DNA from: Seonamhaeicola sp. S2-3
GTDB lineage: Bacteria; Bacteroidota; Bacteroidia; Flavobacteriales; Flavobacteriaceae
DNA length: 64,000 bases
Assembly (NCBI RefSeq): GCF_001971785.1
Contig: NZ_CP019389.1
Coordinates: 1 to 64,000, forward strand
Reading direction: 5' to 3'
Position numbers and translations under genes: made by a program. Below the pieces are notes generated by a model. The model ran no database searches, was not told where the DNA came from, and saw only the letters and a program-made list of their open reading frames with translations. Positions 29,363-38,960 of this stretch are shown one piece after another. How positions within the stretch are numbered: position 1 is the stretch's first letter; each line of letters opens with the position of its first letter.

Positions 29363-30811
29363 ATGAATTTTAACAAAACTTATGAAAAAGAATTAGCCTT
29401 TCAAGCAGACCGTAGAAGAGCCACTGTAGAGTTTATTAAAACTGTAAACGACTTATGGTATGACAAATCTATAGAACTAGTGCTTTTTAGAAATCAGCTA
29501 ATAGATAGAACCGTAAGTCAAATATTAAATTTACATGAATACGCAGGTAAATTTGTGCAAAAACCTATTTCTATTTTTGATTCTGTAGAAATTGCCAGAG
29601 CTATAAAAACTCTAGATATTCCACCAGCAAAACTTGATATTGGTAAACTAACTTATGAATTTCATTTAGACGAAAACAAACATGCAAACGCCACTGCTTT
29701 TGTTGCAAGAAAACTTAAAGATGCTAATAAAAGCAATGGTATTGAGCCCAAAGACGTAGTACTATATGGTTTTGGTAGAATTGGCAGATTAGTAGCCAGA
29801 GAATTAATGGCTAGAACCGGAAAAGGCAGTCAATTACGCCTAAGAGCTATTGTTACTCGAGGTGAAATTAATGAAACCATTCTTGAAAAAAGAGCAGCTT
29901 TACTCCGCAATGACTCTGTACACGGAGATTTTCCAGGAACCGTTTTAGTTGATACTAAAAATAGCGCCTTAATTATTAATGGCACTACGGTTAAAATAAT
30001 TTCATCTAATGCTCCAGAGGATATAGATTATACTAAATTTGATATTAAAAAAGCTTTAGTTATTGATAATACAGGCGCTTTTAGAGATAAACAATCGTTG
30101 AGTAGACATTTAAAAGCAAAAGGTATTGATAAAGTATTATTAACTGCACCAGGAAAGGAAATACCAAACATTGTTCATGGTGTAAACCATAATGAGTATA
30201 ACCCAGACAAAACCAAAATATTTTCGGCTGCTTCTTGTACTACTAATGCCATTACACCTGTTTTAAAAGCTATTGAAGATTCTTTTGGTATAAAATCGGG
30301 GCATTTAGAAACCATTCACGCATACACAAACGACCAGAATTTGGTTGATAATTTTCATAAAAAATACCGAAGAGGACGTGCTGCTGCTCTAAATATGGTA
30401 ATTACAGAAACCGGTGCTGGTAATGCCGTTGCAAAAGCATTACCTAGTTTAAAAGGCAAACTAACCTCTAACGCCATTCGTGTTCCGGTTCCTAACGGTT
30501 CATTAGCTATTTTAAATTTAGAACTTGAGAAAAAAACCTCATTAAATGGCATTAATACTGTTTTAAAAAAATATGCTTTAGAAGGTGATTTAGTTGAGCA
30601 AATTAAGTATGAATTAAGTGATGAATTAGTATCAACTGATATTGTTGGTAGTTCTGCTCCATCTATCTATGATAGTAAAGCAACTATTGTTAGACCAGAC
30701 GGTAAAAATGCTATTTTATATATTTGGTATGATAATGAATATGGATATAGTCATCAAGTTGTAAGGCTTGCAAAATATATTTCTAAAGTAAGACGTTATA
30801 CCTACTATTAA
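29363..30811 (+). CDS. glyceraldehyde-3-phosphate dehydrogenase, long N-terminally extended form
   Basis: A 482-residue GAPDH. The NAD-binding Rossmann motif GFGRIGR begins only at residue 136, so about 130 residues precede the normal start of the enzyme. The catalytic Cys292 lies in SAASCTTNAITP, and the C-terminus has YDNEYGYSHQVVRL. The extension is helical and charged (for example LAFQADRRRATVEFIKTVNDLW) and lacks any known motif. Such long GAPDHs occur in Bacteroidota, usually beside a normal-length gap gene elsewhere in the genome; which direction it works in is not evident. Confidence 0.92.
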   Translation: MNFNKTYEKELAFQADRRRATVEFIKTVNDLWYDKSIELVLFRNQLIDRTVSQILNLHEYAGKFVQKPISIFDSVEIARAIKTLDIPPAKLDIGKLTYEFHLDENKHANATAFVARKLKDANKSNGIEPKDVVLYGFGRIGRLVARELMARTGKGSQLRLRAIVTRGEINETILEKRAALLRNDSVHGDFPGTVLVDTKNSALIINGTTVKIISSNAPEDIDYTKFDIKKALVIDNTGAFRDKQSLSRHLKAKGIDKVLLTAPGKEIPNIVHGVNHNEYNPDKTKIFSAASCTTNAITPVLKAIEDSFGIKSGHLETIHAYTNDQNLVDNFHKKYRRGRAAALNMVITETGAGNAVAKALPSLKGKLTSNAIRVPVPNGSLAILNLELEKKTSLNGINTVLKKYALEGDLVEQIKYELSDELVSTDIVGSSAPSIYDSKATIVRPDGKNAILYIWYDNEYGYSHQVVRLAKYISKVRRYTYY

Positions 30812-30927
30812 AATGTAACATCTGAGATTTAATTTTAAACGTATATACTGAAGCTTCATTATAAGTGGCTATATAATTTATTTTTTTAACTTCGTAAACC
30901 AAATACAACCATTTAAACCCAAAATAA

Positions 30928-31548
30928 ATGAATTCGATTAAGCAATCTACTTTTATATTTCTTTTTTTATTAGTTTCATTAACATCCTTGAATGCTCAGG
31001 AAACCCAACAAACTCAATCTATTAATGACGGCTCTATAAATGATAAGTTTGAATTTGTTTTAAGAAAATCTGGAAATTTTAAAGGCACCAACGGACTACC
31101 TTATGAAGCTGTTAAACGTAGTATGCTACTTAGTTTACAAAAACAAACCAACGACTCTATAAATACTTTAAAGAGTAAATTATCAAAGTCAAATACCACG
31201 ATAATAAATCAGAACAAAGAAATTAATGATTTAAAAAGTAATTTATCTAAAACACAAGCCACTTTAGATAACATAAACAAAGAAAAAGATAGTATGGCTT
31301 TGTTTGGAATGCAAATGAGTAAAACAGGGTATAATATGCTTATGTGGACTATTATAGCTGCTTTACTAGCTTTACTAATTTTCTTTATTTATAAGTTTAA
31401 AAATAGCAATGCTATTACTAAACAAGCAAAACAAAACTTAGCTGAAATTGAAGAAGAGTTTGATGAACACAGAAGAGTTGCTTTAGAAAGAGAACAAAAA
31501 GTAAGACGTCAATTACAAGACGAAATTAATAAGCAAAAAGGCGCTTAA
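30928..31548 (+). CDS. exported coiled-coil membrane protein, unknown function
   Basis: A 206-residue protein with signal peptide (about 1-24, ending LNAQ), a Ser/Thr/Gln-rich start, a coiled coil at about 66-120 (TLKSKLSKSNTTIINQNKE), one membrane helix at about 137-158 and a charged cytoplasmic coiled tail. Proteins like it are sometimes named tRNA (guanine-N1)-methyltransferase in databases, but there is no TrmD knot or SAM motif here, so that name should not be used. A terminator follows the stop. Confidence 0.75.
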   Translation: MNSIKQSTFIFLFLLVSLTSLNAQETQQTQSINDGSINDKFEFVLRKSGNFKGTNGLPYEAVKRSMLLSLQKQTNDSINTLKSKLSKSNTTIINQNKEINDLKSNLSKTQATLDNINKEKDSMALFGMQMSKTGYNMLMWTIIAALLALLIFFIYKFKNSNAITKQAKQNLAEIEEEFDEHRRVALEREQKVRRQLQDEINKQKGA

Positions 31549-31606
31549 TTACAATTTATTTACAAAAAAGCCGAAAAGGCATCATCTCATAAACTATATA
31601 AGTTTT

Positions 31607-31643
31607 AAAATCTCAGGTTAAAAATTAATCTGAGATTTTTTTA
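31607..31643 (+). terminator. intrinsic terminator after the coiled-coil gene
   Basis: AAAATCTCAG/CTGAGATTTT stem (extendable by TTAA/TTAA across a G-T pair) followed by a T run, 58 bases past the stop of the 206-residue protein. Confidence 0.82.
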
Positions 31644-31746
31644 TTCATTAATTTTAAATTTTACACTTATAAAACCAGAATACTTAAAAATGATCTATGC
31701 CAATTCATAATTAGGGCATTATTTTAAACCAATTTTTAACTATATT

Positions 31747-31782
31747 TAAAAAAAGGGTTCAACTTTAAAAAAGTTAAACCCT
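31747..31782 (-). terminator. intrinsic terminator of the large lipoprotein gene
   Basis: On the minus strand a 13-bp stem AGGGTTTAACTTT/AAAGTTGAACCCT (one G-U pair) runs into seven T residues. It lies 46 bases past the stop of the 838-residue gene. Confidence 0.85.
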
Positions 31783-31828
31783 CGATATATTTTGTTTACA
31801 CACTTTACGGGATAGTGTCTTTTATAAA

Positions 31829-34345
31829 TTATTTCTTAACAGTAACTACAATTTGTGTTGCTCCCTTTAAAGAAGCAAACGGACTTTCTGTACAACCAGT
31901 AAATAAATGATTTGGTGTTGCTGTAGATTGAAACCTAACTCTTTCAAAAGCATGATACACTCCTTCTGATGTTAATTCTCTACTTTCAGGAGTCCAAGAT
32001 TCGCTCCTTCCAATTACTGAAGGTGTTGTACGATGACTATATTCTATAATTGTTGCTTGATAACTAATAGCATCTTCTATAGCTCCTACTTTAAATACCA
32101 CATAAGAGCCACAACCTGTATAAAGATCACCAACTTCTGGCCCCCAAGATATATACTCTGCGGGAACAACAAAATATAGTTTCTCTTCATTGTTTTTAAT
32201 ATTTACTTCTGCAGATATTTCATCATATAGTTCATAACCACTATTGGGTTCTGATTTTAATTTGCCATAAATATGAGCGCTTATACTTTCAACACCATGT
32301 TCAACATCTTCATCTAAAGCTTTGTAGTTTATCACATTACTATTATAGGTTGTTATTGTTTTATCGCCGCCTGAAAATGTTCCGTAAACACCAGAGGTTC
32401 TCCATACAATTTTATAATCTAACTGTGGGTTGTTAGTAATATCTTCTGTATAATCTGGTCTTAAAATCTTTAAATTTAAACTAGAATTTCCATTAATTGT
32501 AGCTCCATCTGGAAGTATTTGGTATTTATACGAAAGTACTTTCATTGCTATAGTATCACTTCCTACTAAATCTAAATTAGCTCCCTGCTTAACATATACT
32601 TTGGTAATTAAAGTTTCTTCTGCATTTTCTGGTAAATCATCATCATTTATTTCAGATAAATAATATACTTCTTTATCACTACTTTGAAAACTAGATCCTT
32701 CATGTCCTTTAGTATCAAATATTTTACCATAAGTTCCTGTTACCTCCCAATCATAAACATAAACCTCTCCACTAGCTAATGATTTATTCTTTACAATTGC
32801 CTCAATATATGTTTTAATATACGGAAAGGCTATAGGTTCTTGTGGTTCTAGGGTAACTGGGTCTTGCTTTGCTTTTACATCCCATTCTTCTAAATAGTTA
32901 CTTTTTGCTGTACCAGCTATTATAGTTAAATAATCTGATAATTTTAAAATTCTATCTGTCCACTCTAAATAATTATTGAGTCCTTTAAATTTATTTACTA
33001 TTTCTTGTGAGTCTTTTAAAATGGCAAGATTATTACCATTTGAAATACTTATTTTATAGTTTAATAAACCATCTCTAAATGCATCAATTAAATCGTCTTT
33101 TAACTCTCCAATTGCATTACCATAAAATGATTCAAAGAAACTTGAAACTGCGGTTTTATAATCTCCTTTTTTAAGAGCATCAGACGTTGCTGGCACAGAA
33201 TTAACAATGGTGTTTAATATGTTTGTGAAATGTTCAAAATGTTTTTCATTTACCCCATCAAGTAGTTCTGCTTCACCAACAAGATCCATAAAAGCAGGTA
33301 AAATATAATCTAAAGCTAAGGTTTCATAAATAACTTCATCTAGTTTTTCTCTTTCTGTAGAGGTAAACTCTTTTTCATTTACAATAGCATAGGCAGGACC
33401 TACAACTCTTACTTTATAATTAGCATATTCTTCATGCGCTTCTAAATTTAGTTCTAACGGCTCAGTCTCTGTTCTGTAAAACTCTACACCAACACCACTT
33501 GCCCAATCTCCTATAACACCTAAAAACTCTCTTTTTGCTTTAATAGGTTTTATTTCAATATCTTTTACTGCAGCTGCATTAGTTGAAACAATATCTGAAA
33601 TTATAACTTGTTTATTGCCCTCATATGGTTGTACCTCGGTTTTATATAAAAAAGCGTGAGCCCTCCTTCTAAAATCGTTAGCAATTTTTATATTCAAGCC
33701 AGTATCTTCAAATACTTGAATACCACTTCTAACATCATTAGCATCAACTAAAACACTTCGCATTGCCATGTTTTCAATGTCATCATTTCTAATAAGCTCT
33801 AGTTTTTCTTCAAACCAAACAAAGAATTCATTTGAATTTAAAAAGTTTGTATTGTTTTTAAAAGCTTCTTCAAACTCATTTACAGTAACCTCAAAATCTT
33901 TTAATGATGACGATTGTTTAAAATATTCATCCTTTACTGGTTCATTCAAAAAATAAGTACCTAAACCATAATAATATAAAGCTTCAATTGTTGACGCTAC
34001 AGATATTTCAGAATTACCCTCATGTATAAACCCAATTAAAACAGGTTTTTTTTCTTGGTTTACTAAAATAGCTAGAGACCGATTTTCAGGAATATGTGGT
34101 ATTGACACTTTACCCTCATTAGAAATACTTGTGTCTTCTAAATTTGAAATAACAGTTAACTCTTGGGTGGTTATATTAGCACCATCAGGAAGAATAACAT
34201 TAATTTCGGTATACGTTAAATCTTCATTTAAATCTTGAGTTTCGTCATTATCTACACTATCATCTTTTTTGCAGGAGGATATAATAATGAGTAAAAAGAA
34301 AGAAAACGTTAAAAGGAGTTTGTTAGTTAATACTAGATTTTTCAT
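31829..34345 (-). CDS. large surface lipoprotein, unknown function
   Basis: An 838-residue lipoprotein: the signal LLLTFSFFLLIIISSC precedes an acidic linker (KKDDSVDNDETQDLNEDL) typical of proteins displayed on the Bacteroidota cell surface. About 40-500 is mixed alpha/beta without a recognised domain. The C-terminal third looks beta-rich, with two similar modules: VTGTYGKIFDTKGHEG near 540 and RTSGVYGTFSGGDKTI near 650, each followed by a comparable strand pattern. A pair of Cys (about 757 and 822) may form a disulfide in the last domain. It is monocistronic with its own terminator. Confidence 0.72.
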   Translation of the reverse strand: MKNLVLTNKLLLTFSFFLLIIISSCKKDDSVDNDETQDLNEDLTYTEINVILPDGANITTQELTVISNLEDTSISNEGKVSIPHIPENRSLAILVNQEKKPVLIGFIHEGNSEISVASTIEALYYYGLGTYFLNEPVKDEYFKQSSSLKDFEVTVNEFEEAFKNNTNFLNSNEFFVWFEEKLELIRNDDIENMAMRSVLVDANDVRSGIQVFEDTGLNIKIANDFRRRAHAFLYKTEVQPYEGNKQVIISDIVSTNAAAVKDIEIKPIKAKREFLGVIGDWASGVGVEFYRTETEPLELNLEAHEEYANYKVRVVGPAYAIVNEKEFTSTEREKLDEVIYETLALDYILPAFMDLVGEAELLDGVNEKHFEHFTNILNTIVNSVPATSDALKKGDYKTAVSSFFESFYGNAIGELKDDLIDAFRDGLLNYKISISNGNNLAILKDSQEIVNKFKGLNNYLEWTDRILKLSDYLTIIAGTAKSNYLEEWDVKAKQDPVTLEPQEPIAFPYIKTYIEAIVKNKSLASGEVYVYDWEVTGTYGKIFDTKGHEGSSFQSSDKEVYYLSEINDDDLPENAEETLITKVYVKQGANLDLVGSDTIAMKVLSYKYQILPDGATINGNSSLNLKILRPDYTEDITNNPQLDYKIVWRTSGVYGTFSGGDKTITTYNSNVINYKALDEDVEHGVESISAHIYGKLKSEPNSGYELYDEISAEVNIKNNEEKLYFVVPAEYISWGPEVGDLYTGCGSYVVFKVGAIEDAISYQATIIEYSHRTTPSVIGRSESWTPESRELTSEGVYHAFERVRFQSTATPNHLFTGCTESPFASLKGATQIVVTVKK

Positions 34346-34463
34346 AATTTATTTTATTATCATTTAATCTAGTATCGGTATTCTATTAAAATGTCATCAA
34401 ATATTTTAAAATTTTTGATTTAAATAAAACACCGTTAATGGTGAAAAAAGAAAATGGGTAATT

Positions 34464-35978
34464 TTATTTCATAATCACGTTGCTGTATTTTGCATTAACC
34501 ACAATACTTTTTCCGTTACTTAAATTTCCTGTTGAAAAAGTTGATGTATTATCATTCTCTTTTTTTGGGTGACTTATACGTGATCTATTTCCTTTATACT
34601 GCAAATTATAATTCACTTTTGGTAACGCTATAAAGGCATCACAGTTTTGAATAATAACATTTAAATTGGTAAAATTATCATCTATTCTTAAAATATTTAA
34701 ATCTCCTATATTACCATCTATAATAGCATTTCCTAACAAGTTATCTATAGTAACGTTAGATGAATTAGAGTTTAAAACAAGATGTTTTACATTATTTAAC
34801 TCTACCGTTTTTGCGTAATGTAAATTTAGTTCTCCTAAATTCCAATTAGTTACATACACTGGTGAATATGAAGCATTAATGGAAGTTAAACCTCCATTAA
34901 TGCTATTAGCAGTTAGTTTAGTATACGCTAAGTTTGCTTTTAAATTATCAATATTTGATGCAAATTCAATTTCGCCATGTCTTACATTTACCTTTAACTT
35001 CGCGTCTTTGGGCATTTTAATTTTTATAGTTTTTTTTACTTTAGAATTGGTTTCTTTATTAACTAATTTTTCAATTAAAATCTTTCTTTCTTTTGCTAAT
35101 TTTTCGCGCTTTTCTTTTTCTATTTCACGCTTTTCTAAGAGTTTTTCTCTCATAGCCTCGTGTTTTTCAAGTGCCTTTTCTCTTTTTTCTTGTTGTTTTT
35201 CTAGTTGTTCTGCTTGCCTTTCCATTTGTTCTGCAAAACGTTCTCCCCAAGCTTCCATGCGCTCTTCAAACGCTTTACTGTCCCAATTTTCCTCAAAACT
35301 TTTAGCCCATTCTTCCATTTTTTTTCCGTACTTCTCTCCCCATTCTTTTTCAAATTTTTCTCCCCAGGCTTCCATTCTTTTAGCATAGTCTTCGCCATAA
35401 GTAGATTCAAATTGTTTGGTGTATTCTTCTAAATATTTTTCGCCATCTTTTTTATAGGCTTCATAATCAAACTGAAAACTTTTTACATTTTCTGGCAAAG
35501 GAGGTAATTCTGGCATTTCAGGGATTTCGGGTAACTCAGGAACTTTTGGTATTTGAGGATTCAAATTGAAACTTACATCTGGGATTTCTGCCAATTCAAA
35601 TTTCAATTCTCTTACTATAGCATTAACGGCATCATCATCATGTGGTGTGGTTCTATATACCCAATTGGCATTTCCAGAACTTCTAGCATTAATTACAACT
35701 TCATTACTAGAAGCATCTACATCTATATTCCAATTTTTTAAAGCGTCTTTTAGTGCTTCACTGCTTAAATTTTCACCTTCAACATAGGCTTCAATTTCAA
35801 CAGTGTTTTTATTCCAGGTATCAAAAACAATATGGCAATAGCTAGTATTTAAATCTATTGTAACATCTTTATCTACTTTTATAGATTGTGATACTTTGGT
35901 TTGTTTCTGTGCAACTAAACTACTAACGGTAAAAAAGGTTGCTATTAGTAATTTAAATTTTATAAGTGATTTGTTCAT
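34464..35978 (-). CDS. exported DUF4097-like protein with long charged coiled-coil insert
   Basis: A 504-residue protein starting at 35978 (signal peptide MNKSLIKFKLLIATFFTVSS); the 30-base longer frame overlaps the upstream gene. An N-terminal beta region is followed by a proline-rich linker of PxLPE repeats (about 141-164). A roughly 140-residue highly charged helix comes next (about 171-308) in which RMEAWGEKF and RMEAWGERF recur. The C-terminal part is repetitive beta structure with many Asn, as in DUF4097/DUF2807 beta-solenoids. It lies 10 bases after the anti-sigma gene, so probably belongs to the sigma/anti-sigma operon. Confidence 0.72.
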   Translation of the reverse strand: MNKSLIKFKLLIATFFTVSSLVAQKQTKVSQSIKVDKDVTIDLNTSYCHIVFDTWNKNTVEIEAYVEGENLSSEALKDALKNWNIDVDASSNEVVINARSSGNANWVYRTTPHDDDAVNAIVRELKFELAEIPDVSFNLNPQIPKVPELPEIPEMPELPPLPENVKSFQFDYEAYKKDGEKYLEEYTKQFESTYGEDYAKRMEAWGEKFEKEWGEKYGKKMEEWAKSFEENWDSKAFEERMEAWGERFAEQMERQAEQLEKQQEKREKALEKHEAMREKLLEKREIEKEKREKLAKERKILIEKLVNKETNSKVKKTIKIKMPKDAKLKVNVRHGEIEFASNIDNLKANLAYTKLTANSINGGLTSINASYSPVYVTNWNLGELNLHYAKTVELNNVKHLVLNSNSSNVTIDNLLGNAIIDGNIGDLNILRIDDNFTNLNVIIQNCDAFIALPKVNYNLQYKGNRSRISHPKKENDNTSTFSTGNLSNGKSIVVNAKYSNVIMK

Positions 35979-35988
35979 TTTTTGATTT

Positions 35989-36567
35989 TTAGATTGATTG
36001 TTTAACACCTTCTGTTCTTATTTCAGAAGATGTTAATTCTTTTAATTGAGATTTTAAACGATATAATAAGTTTAAACGCAATTTTAAATTATCAATTAAG
36101 GCATTAACGGTTAGCTCACTTGGTCCAGATTCTGTTAACTCTAAAGACAATCTTTTATACTCTTTATCTAATTCTGCTAATTGTTCTATGTAACCATCAA
36201 AAAGGTCTTTAGTTTCTGGTGTGTATTTAATTTTAGAGAGTTCTAAATTAATACTTGCCAAATAATAGTCTTCTACCTTTTTTAAACCTGGTGATATGTC
36301 TCCTAAAGTTTTGGTTTCAATAGTATTGTTTGCAATAGTTTCTATTGGTTTTTCAATATTATTTTTGGTAAAGTACTTGTAACCTCCAAAACTTAAACCA
36401 ATAAGCACTACTATGCTTGCCGCTATTTGCAACCAACCAAAACTTAATTTTTTGGTTTCTGGAAATGCTTCATCTAACTTTTTAATAAAACGTTCCTGAT
36501 GGTTTTTAGGCATCTTTTCATTTGTTATTTTATCATTTTTAAATAACTCTCTAATATCTTGCGCCAT
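35989..36567 (-). CDS. probable anti-sigma factor, single membrane helix
   Basis: A 192-residue protein with a cytoplasmic N-terminus (MAQDIRELFKND...), one membrane helix at about 44-66 (WLQIAASIVVLIGLSFGGYKYF) and an extracytoplasmic helical domain of about 120 residues. No zinc-binding HxxxCxxC is present, so it is not a ZAS-type anti-sigma. Its start overlaps the ECF sigma gene by 17 bases, the usual arrangement of a sigma factor with its membrane regulator. Confidence 0.75.
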   Translation of the reverse strand: MAQDIRELFKNDKITNEKMPKNHQERFIKKLDEAFPETKKLSFGWLQIAASIVVLIGLSFGGYKYFTKNNIEKPIETIANNTIETKTLGDISPGLKKVEDYYLASINLELSKIKYTPETKDLFDGYIEQLAELDKEYKRLSLELTESGPSELTVNALIDNLKLRLNLLYRLKSQLKELTSSEIRTEGVKQSI

Positions 36568-37102
36568 GAGTTTTATGTTTTAATAGTTCTTGTAGTTTTA
36601 CTTTTCCTCTAGATAATTGCGTTCTAGATGCCACTTCAGAAATATTTAAAATTTCTGATATTTCTTGATGATCATAGCCCTCTATTAAATACAACATAAT
36701 TACATATTGATATTTATCTGGTAACTTGTTAATGGCTTCTTTTACATCATGTATTGTAATGGCATCATCTACTAACCATTTGTCGTTAACGGGAGTATCA
36801 ATTACTTTTAGATGCACCTCTTCTAATTCAACAAGTTGTTGTTTTTTAGATTTTAAAAAGTCTATACTCTTATTAACTACAATACGTTTTAACCAAGCAC
36901 CAAAAGTAACTTCTGCTTTATATTGATTTAGCTTAGAAAAAGCTTTAATAAAAGCCTCTTGCACTACATCTTCAGCATCATTAGCATCTTTTAAAAACCT
37001 TTTAGCTACAACATACATACCATGGCAGTACTGGTTGTATAACTGCAATTGAGCTTTTCGGTTGTTTTGTTTACATTGTTCAATAATGTCAACTTTAAAC
37101 AT
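36551..37102 (-). CDS. ECF-type RNA polymerase sigma factor
   Basis: A 183-residue sigma-70 family factor. Region 2 is at about 12-85 with NDAEDVVQEAFIKAFSKL and the DNA-melting WLKRIVVNKSIDFLK; region 4 is at about 120-175 with LPDKYQYVIMLYLIEGYDHQEIS and a recognition helix SEVASRTQLSRGKVKLQELL. It heads a three-gene unit with the membrane anti-sigma and the DUF4097-like protein. Confidence 0.92.
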   Translation of the reverse strand: MFKVDIIEQCKQNNRKAQLQLYNQYCHGMYVVAKRFLKDANDAEDVVQEAFIKAFSKLNQYKAEVTFGAWLKRIVVNKSIDFLKSKKQQLVELEEVHLKVIDTPVNDKWLVDDAITIHDVKEAINKLPDKYQYVIMLYLIEGYDHQEISEILNISEVASRTQLSRGKVKLQELLKHKTHGARY

Positions 37103-37275
37103 ACTAATGTTTCTTTTGGTCTAAGTTAGTTCGTTTTAAAAGACGATAAAAAAATTGAAGTGTTGCAAAAAATTAAATTTTTCTTAAATAAATATTAAAA
37201 CCGGTTAATTAAACGTTAGGTTGTTAGTAATTATAAGTTTTTAAAGTATATTTATGTCGAAAAAAAAAGCTCTCT

Positions 37276-37833
37276 ATGAACGCCTTCTTAAAACGTGTAT
37301 TAATTTTACTTTCTATAATAGCTCTAGGGCTATTTTTATATTCTGTTTTTGTTGAAAATATTTTTGAAAAACGCCTGAGTCCTAAAGATACTGTAAAATT
37401 TGAGTTGAATGATTTAGAACTTAACGTTTTCTATAACAGACCTTACAAAAAAGGCAGAGAAATTTTTGGTGGCCTTGTACCTTATAATAAAGTTTGGAGA
37501 ACAGGAGCAAATGAAGCTACAACATTTGAAACCAATAAAACACTTAAAATTAACAACATGGTTTTACCTGTTGGTAAATATACGCTATGGACTGTACCTA
37601 AAGATTCTACGTGGACAGTAATGTTTAACTCTAAACAGTACGAATGGGGTGTAGACTCTGAAATGAATCCAATGTGGGATCCTAATTATGATGTTATAAA
37701 TGTTGAAGTTCCAGTTCAAAAACTAGAAACTGTAGTGGAGCAATTTACCATAGCTTTTGATAATTCTACCGATAATTTATTTTTAACCATGGCTTGGGAT
37801 GATGTTAAAATTGCTATTCCCCTAAAAAGTTAA
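37276..37833 (+). CDS. DUF2911 family membrane-anchored protein
   Basis: A 185-residue protein with an N-terminal hydrophobic segment (about 7-25) followed by a DUF2911 domain. Typical landmarks are FNRPYKKGR-like VFYNRPYKKGREIFG, VWRTGANEATTFETNK and LPVGKYTLWTVPKD, all intact here. DUF2911 proteins are common and of unknown function in Bacteroidota. It is a single gene, 50 bases before meaB on the same strand and divergent from the sigma factor. Confidence 0.87.
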   Translation: MNAFLKRVLILLSIIALGLFLYSVFVENIFEKRLSPKDTVKFELNDLELNVFYNRPYKKGREIFGGLVPYNKVWRTGANEATTFETNKTLKINNMVLPVGKYTLWTVPKDSTWTVMFNSKQYEWGVDSEMNPMWDPNYDVINVEVPVQKLETVVEQFTIAFDNSTDNLFLTMAWDDVKIAIPLKS

Positions 37834-37883
37834 ATACATTAGATTTTTGAATTGCTTATCTTAGTAGAAACATTTGCAAACTG

Positions 37884-38960
37884 GTGGCAAAATCAAAAAA
37901 AACAGCACTACAAAAAACAGATGGTGTTTCTATTTCAGAAATCACCAATAAAGATTCTATAAAAAAACTCAATAAAAAAAGGCATGCTAATATTAATACT
38001 GATGCCTTAGTTACTTCAATTTTAAACAAAGACATTGCTGCTTTAAGTAGAGCCATAACCTTAGTTGAAAGCAAAAACCCAAAACACTTAAACAAAGCCA
38101 ATACTATTATAGAAGCCTGTTTACCTCATGCTAATAAATCTGTTAGAATTGGTATTACGGGGGTGCCTGGTGTTGGTAAAAGTACGTTTATAGAAACCTT
38201 TGGGAAACACTTAACAAGCTTAGGAAAACGTGTAGCTGTATTAGCTATAGACCCCAGTAGTTCTGTTACAAAAGGAAGTATTTTGGGAGACAAAACACGT
38301 ATGGAAGCTTTGGTTAGAGATAAAAATGCTTATATACGTCCGTCTGCCTCTGGTGATTCTTTAGGAGGGGTTGCCAGAAAAACAAGAGAAACCATTACCC
38401 TCTGTGAAGCGGCAGGTTTTGATGTTATTATTATTGAAACTGTTGGTGTTGGTCAAAGTGAAACCACTGTACATAGTATGGTAGATTTCTTTTTATTATT
38501 AAAACTTGCTGGTGCTGGTGATGAATTACAAGGTATTAAACGTGGTATTATTGAAATGGCTGATGCTATTGCCATTAACAAAGCCGATGGTACTAATTTA
38601 AAAGCAGCAAAACTAGCAAAAACTGAATTTGCCAGAGCACTTCACCTCTACCCTAAAAAAGCATCAAACTGGCAACCAAAAGTTACTGTTTGTAGTGCTA
38701 TTGAAAATAGAGGTATTGATAATATTTGGAATATTATTTCTGATTATGTTGAAACAACTACAAAAAACAATTATTTTATTGCAAAGCGAAATGAGCAAAA
38801 TAAATACTGGCTTATTCAAACAATTGAACAACAATTAAAAGCAGTTTTTTTTAATAACCCTAAAATTAAAGCGGAATTACAAAAACAATTGAAACTTATT
38901 GAAAACAATAAAACAACGCCTTTTGTTGCCGCAGATTATTTGTTAAAATTAAACACTTAA
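37884..38960 (+). CDS. meaB: MeaB/ArgK GTPase, methylmalonyl-CoA mutase-associated
   Basis: A 358-residue G3E-type GTPase that protects and reloads methylmalonyl-CoA mutase. The basic N-terminus leads to Walker A GVPGVGKS at 93-100, then LAIDPSSSVTKGSILGDK (Walker B and switch), VGVGQSE and the base-recognition NKAD. The start is GTG at 37884; no ATG exists upstream of the G domain. No mutase gene is seen in the window. The 3' end overlaps the convergent PAP2 gene by four bases. Confidence 0.92.
   Translation: MAKSKKTALQKTDGVSISEITNKDSIKKLNKKRHANINTDALVTSILNKDIAALSRAITLVESKNPKHLNKANTIIEACLPHANKSVRIGITGVPGVGKSTFIETFGKHLTSLGKRVAVLAIDPSSSVTKGSILGDKTRMEALVRDKNAYIRPSASGDSLGGVARKTRETITLCEAAGFDVIIIETVGVGQSETTVHSMVDFFLLLKLAGAGDELQGIKRGIIEMADAIAINKADGTNLKAAKLAKTEFARALHLYPKKASNWQPKVTVCSAIENRGIDNIWNIISDYVETTTKNNYFIAKRNEQNKYWLIQTIEQQLKAVFFNNPKIKAELQKQLKLIENNKTTPFVAADYLLKLNT

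Noticed and set aside
30928-31548. tRNA (guanine-N1)-methyltransferase label for the coiled-coil protein
   Set aside because: The protein has a signal peptide, coiled coils and a membrane helix, and no TrmD fold or SAM-binding motif; the name is likely a propagated database error.
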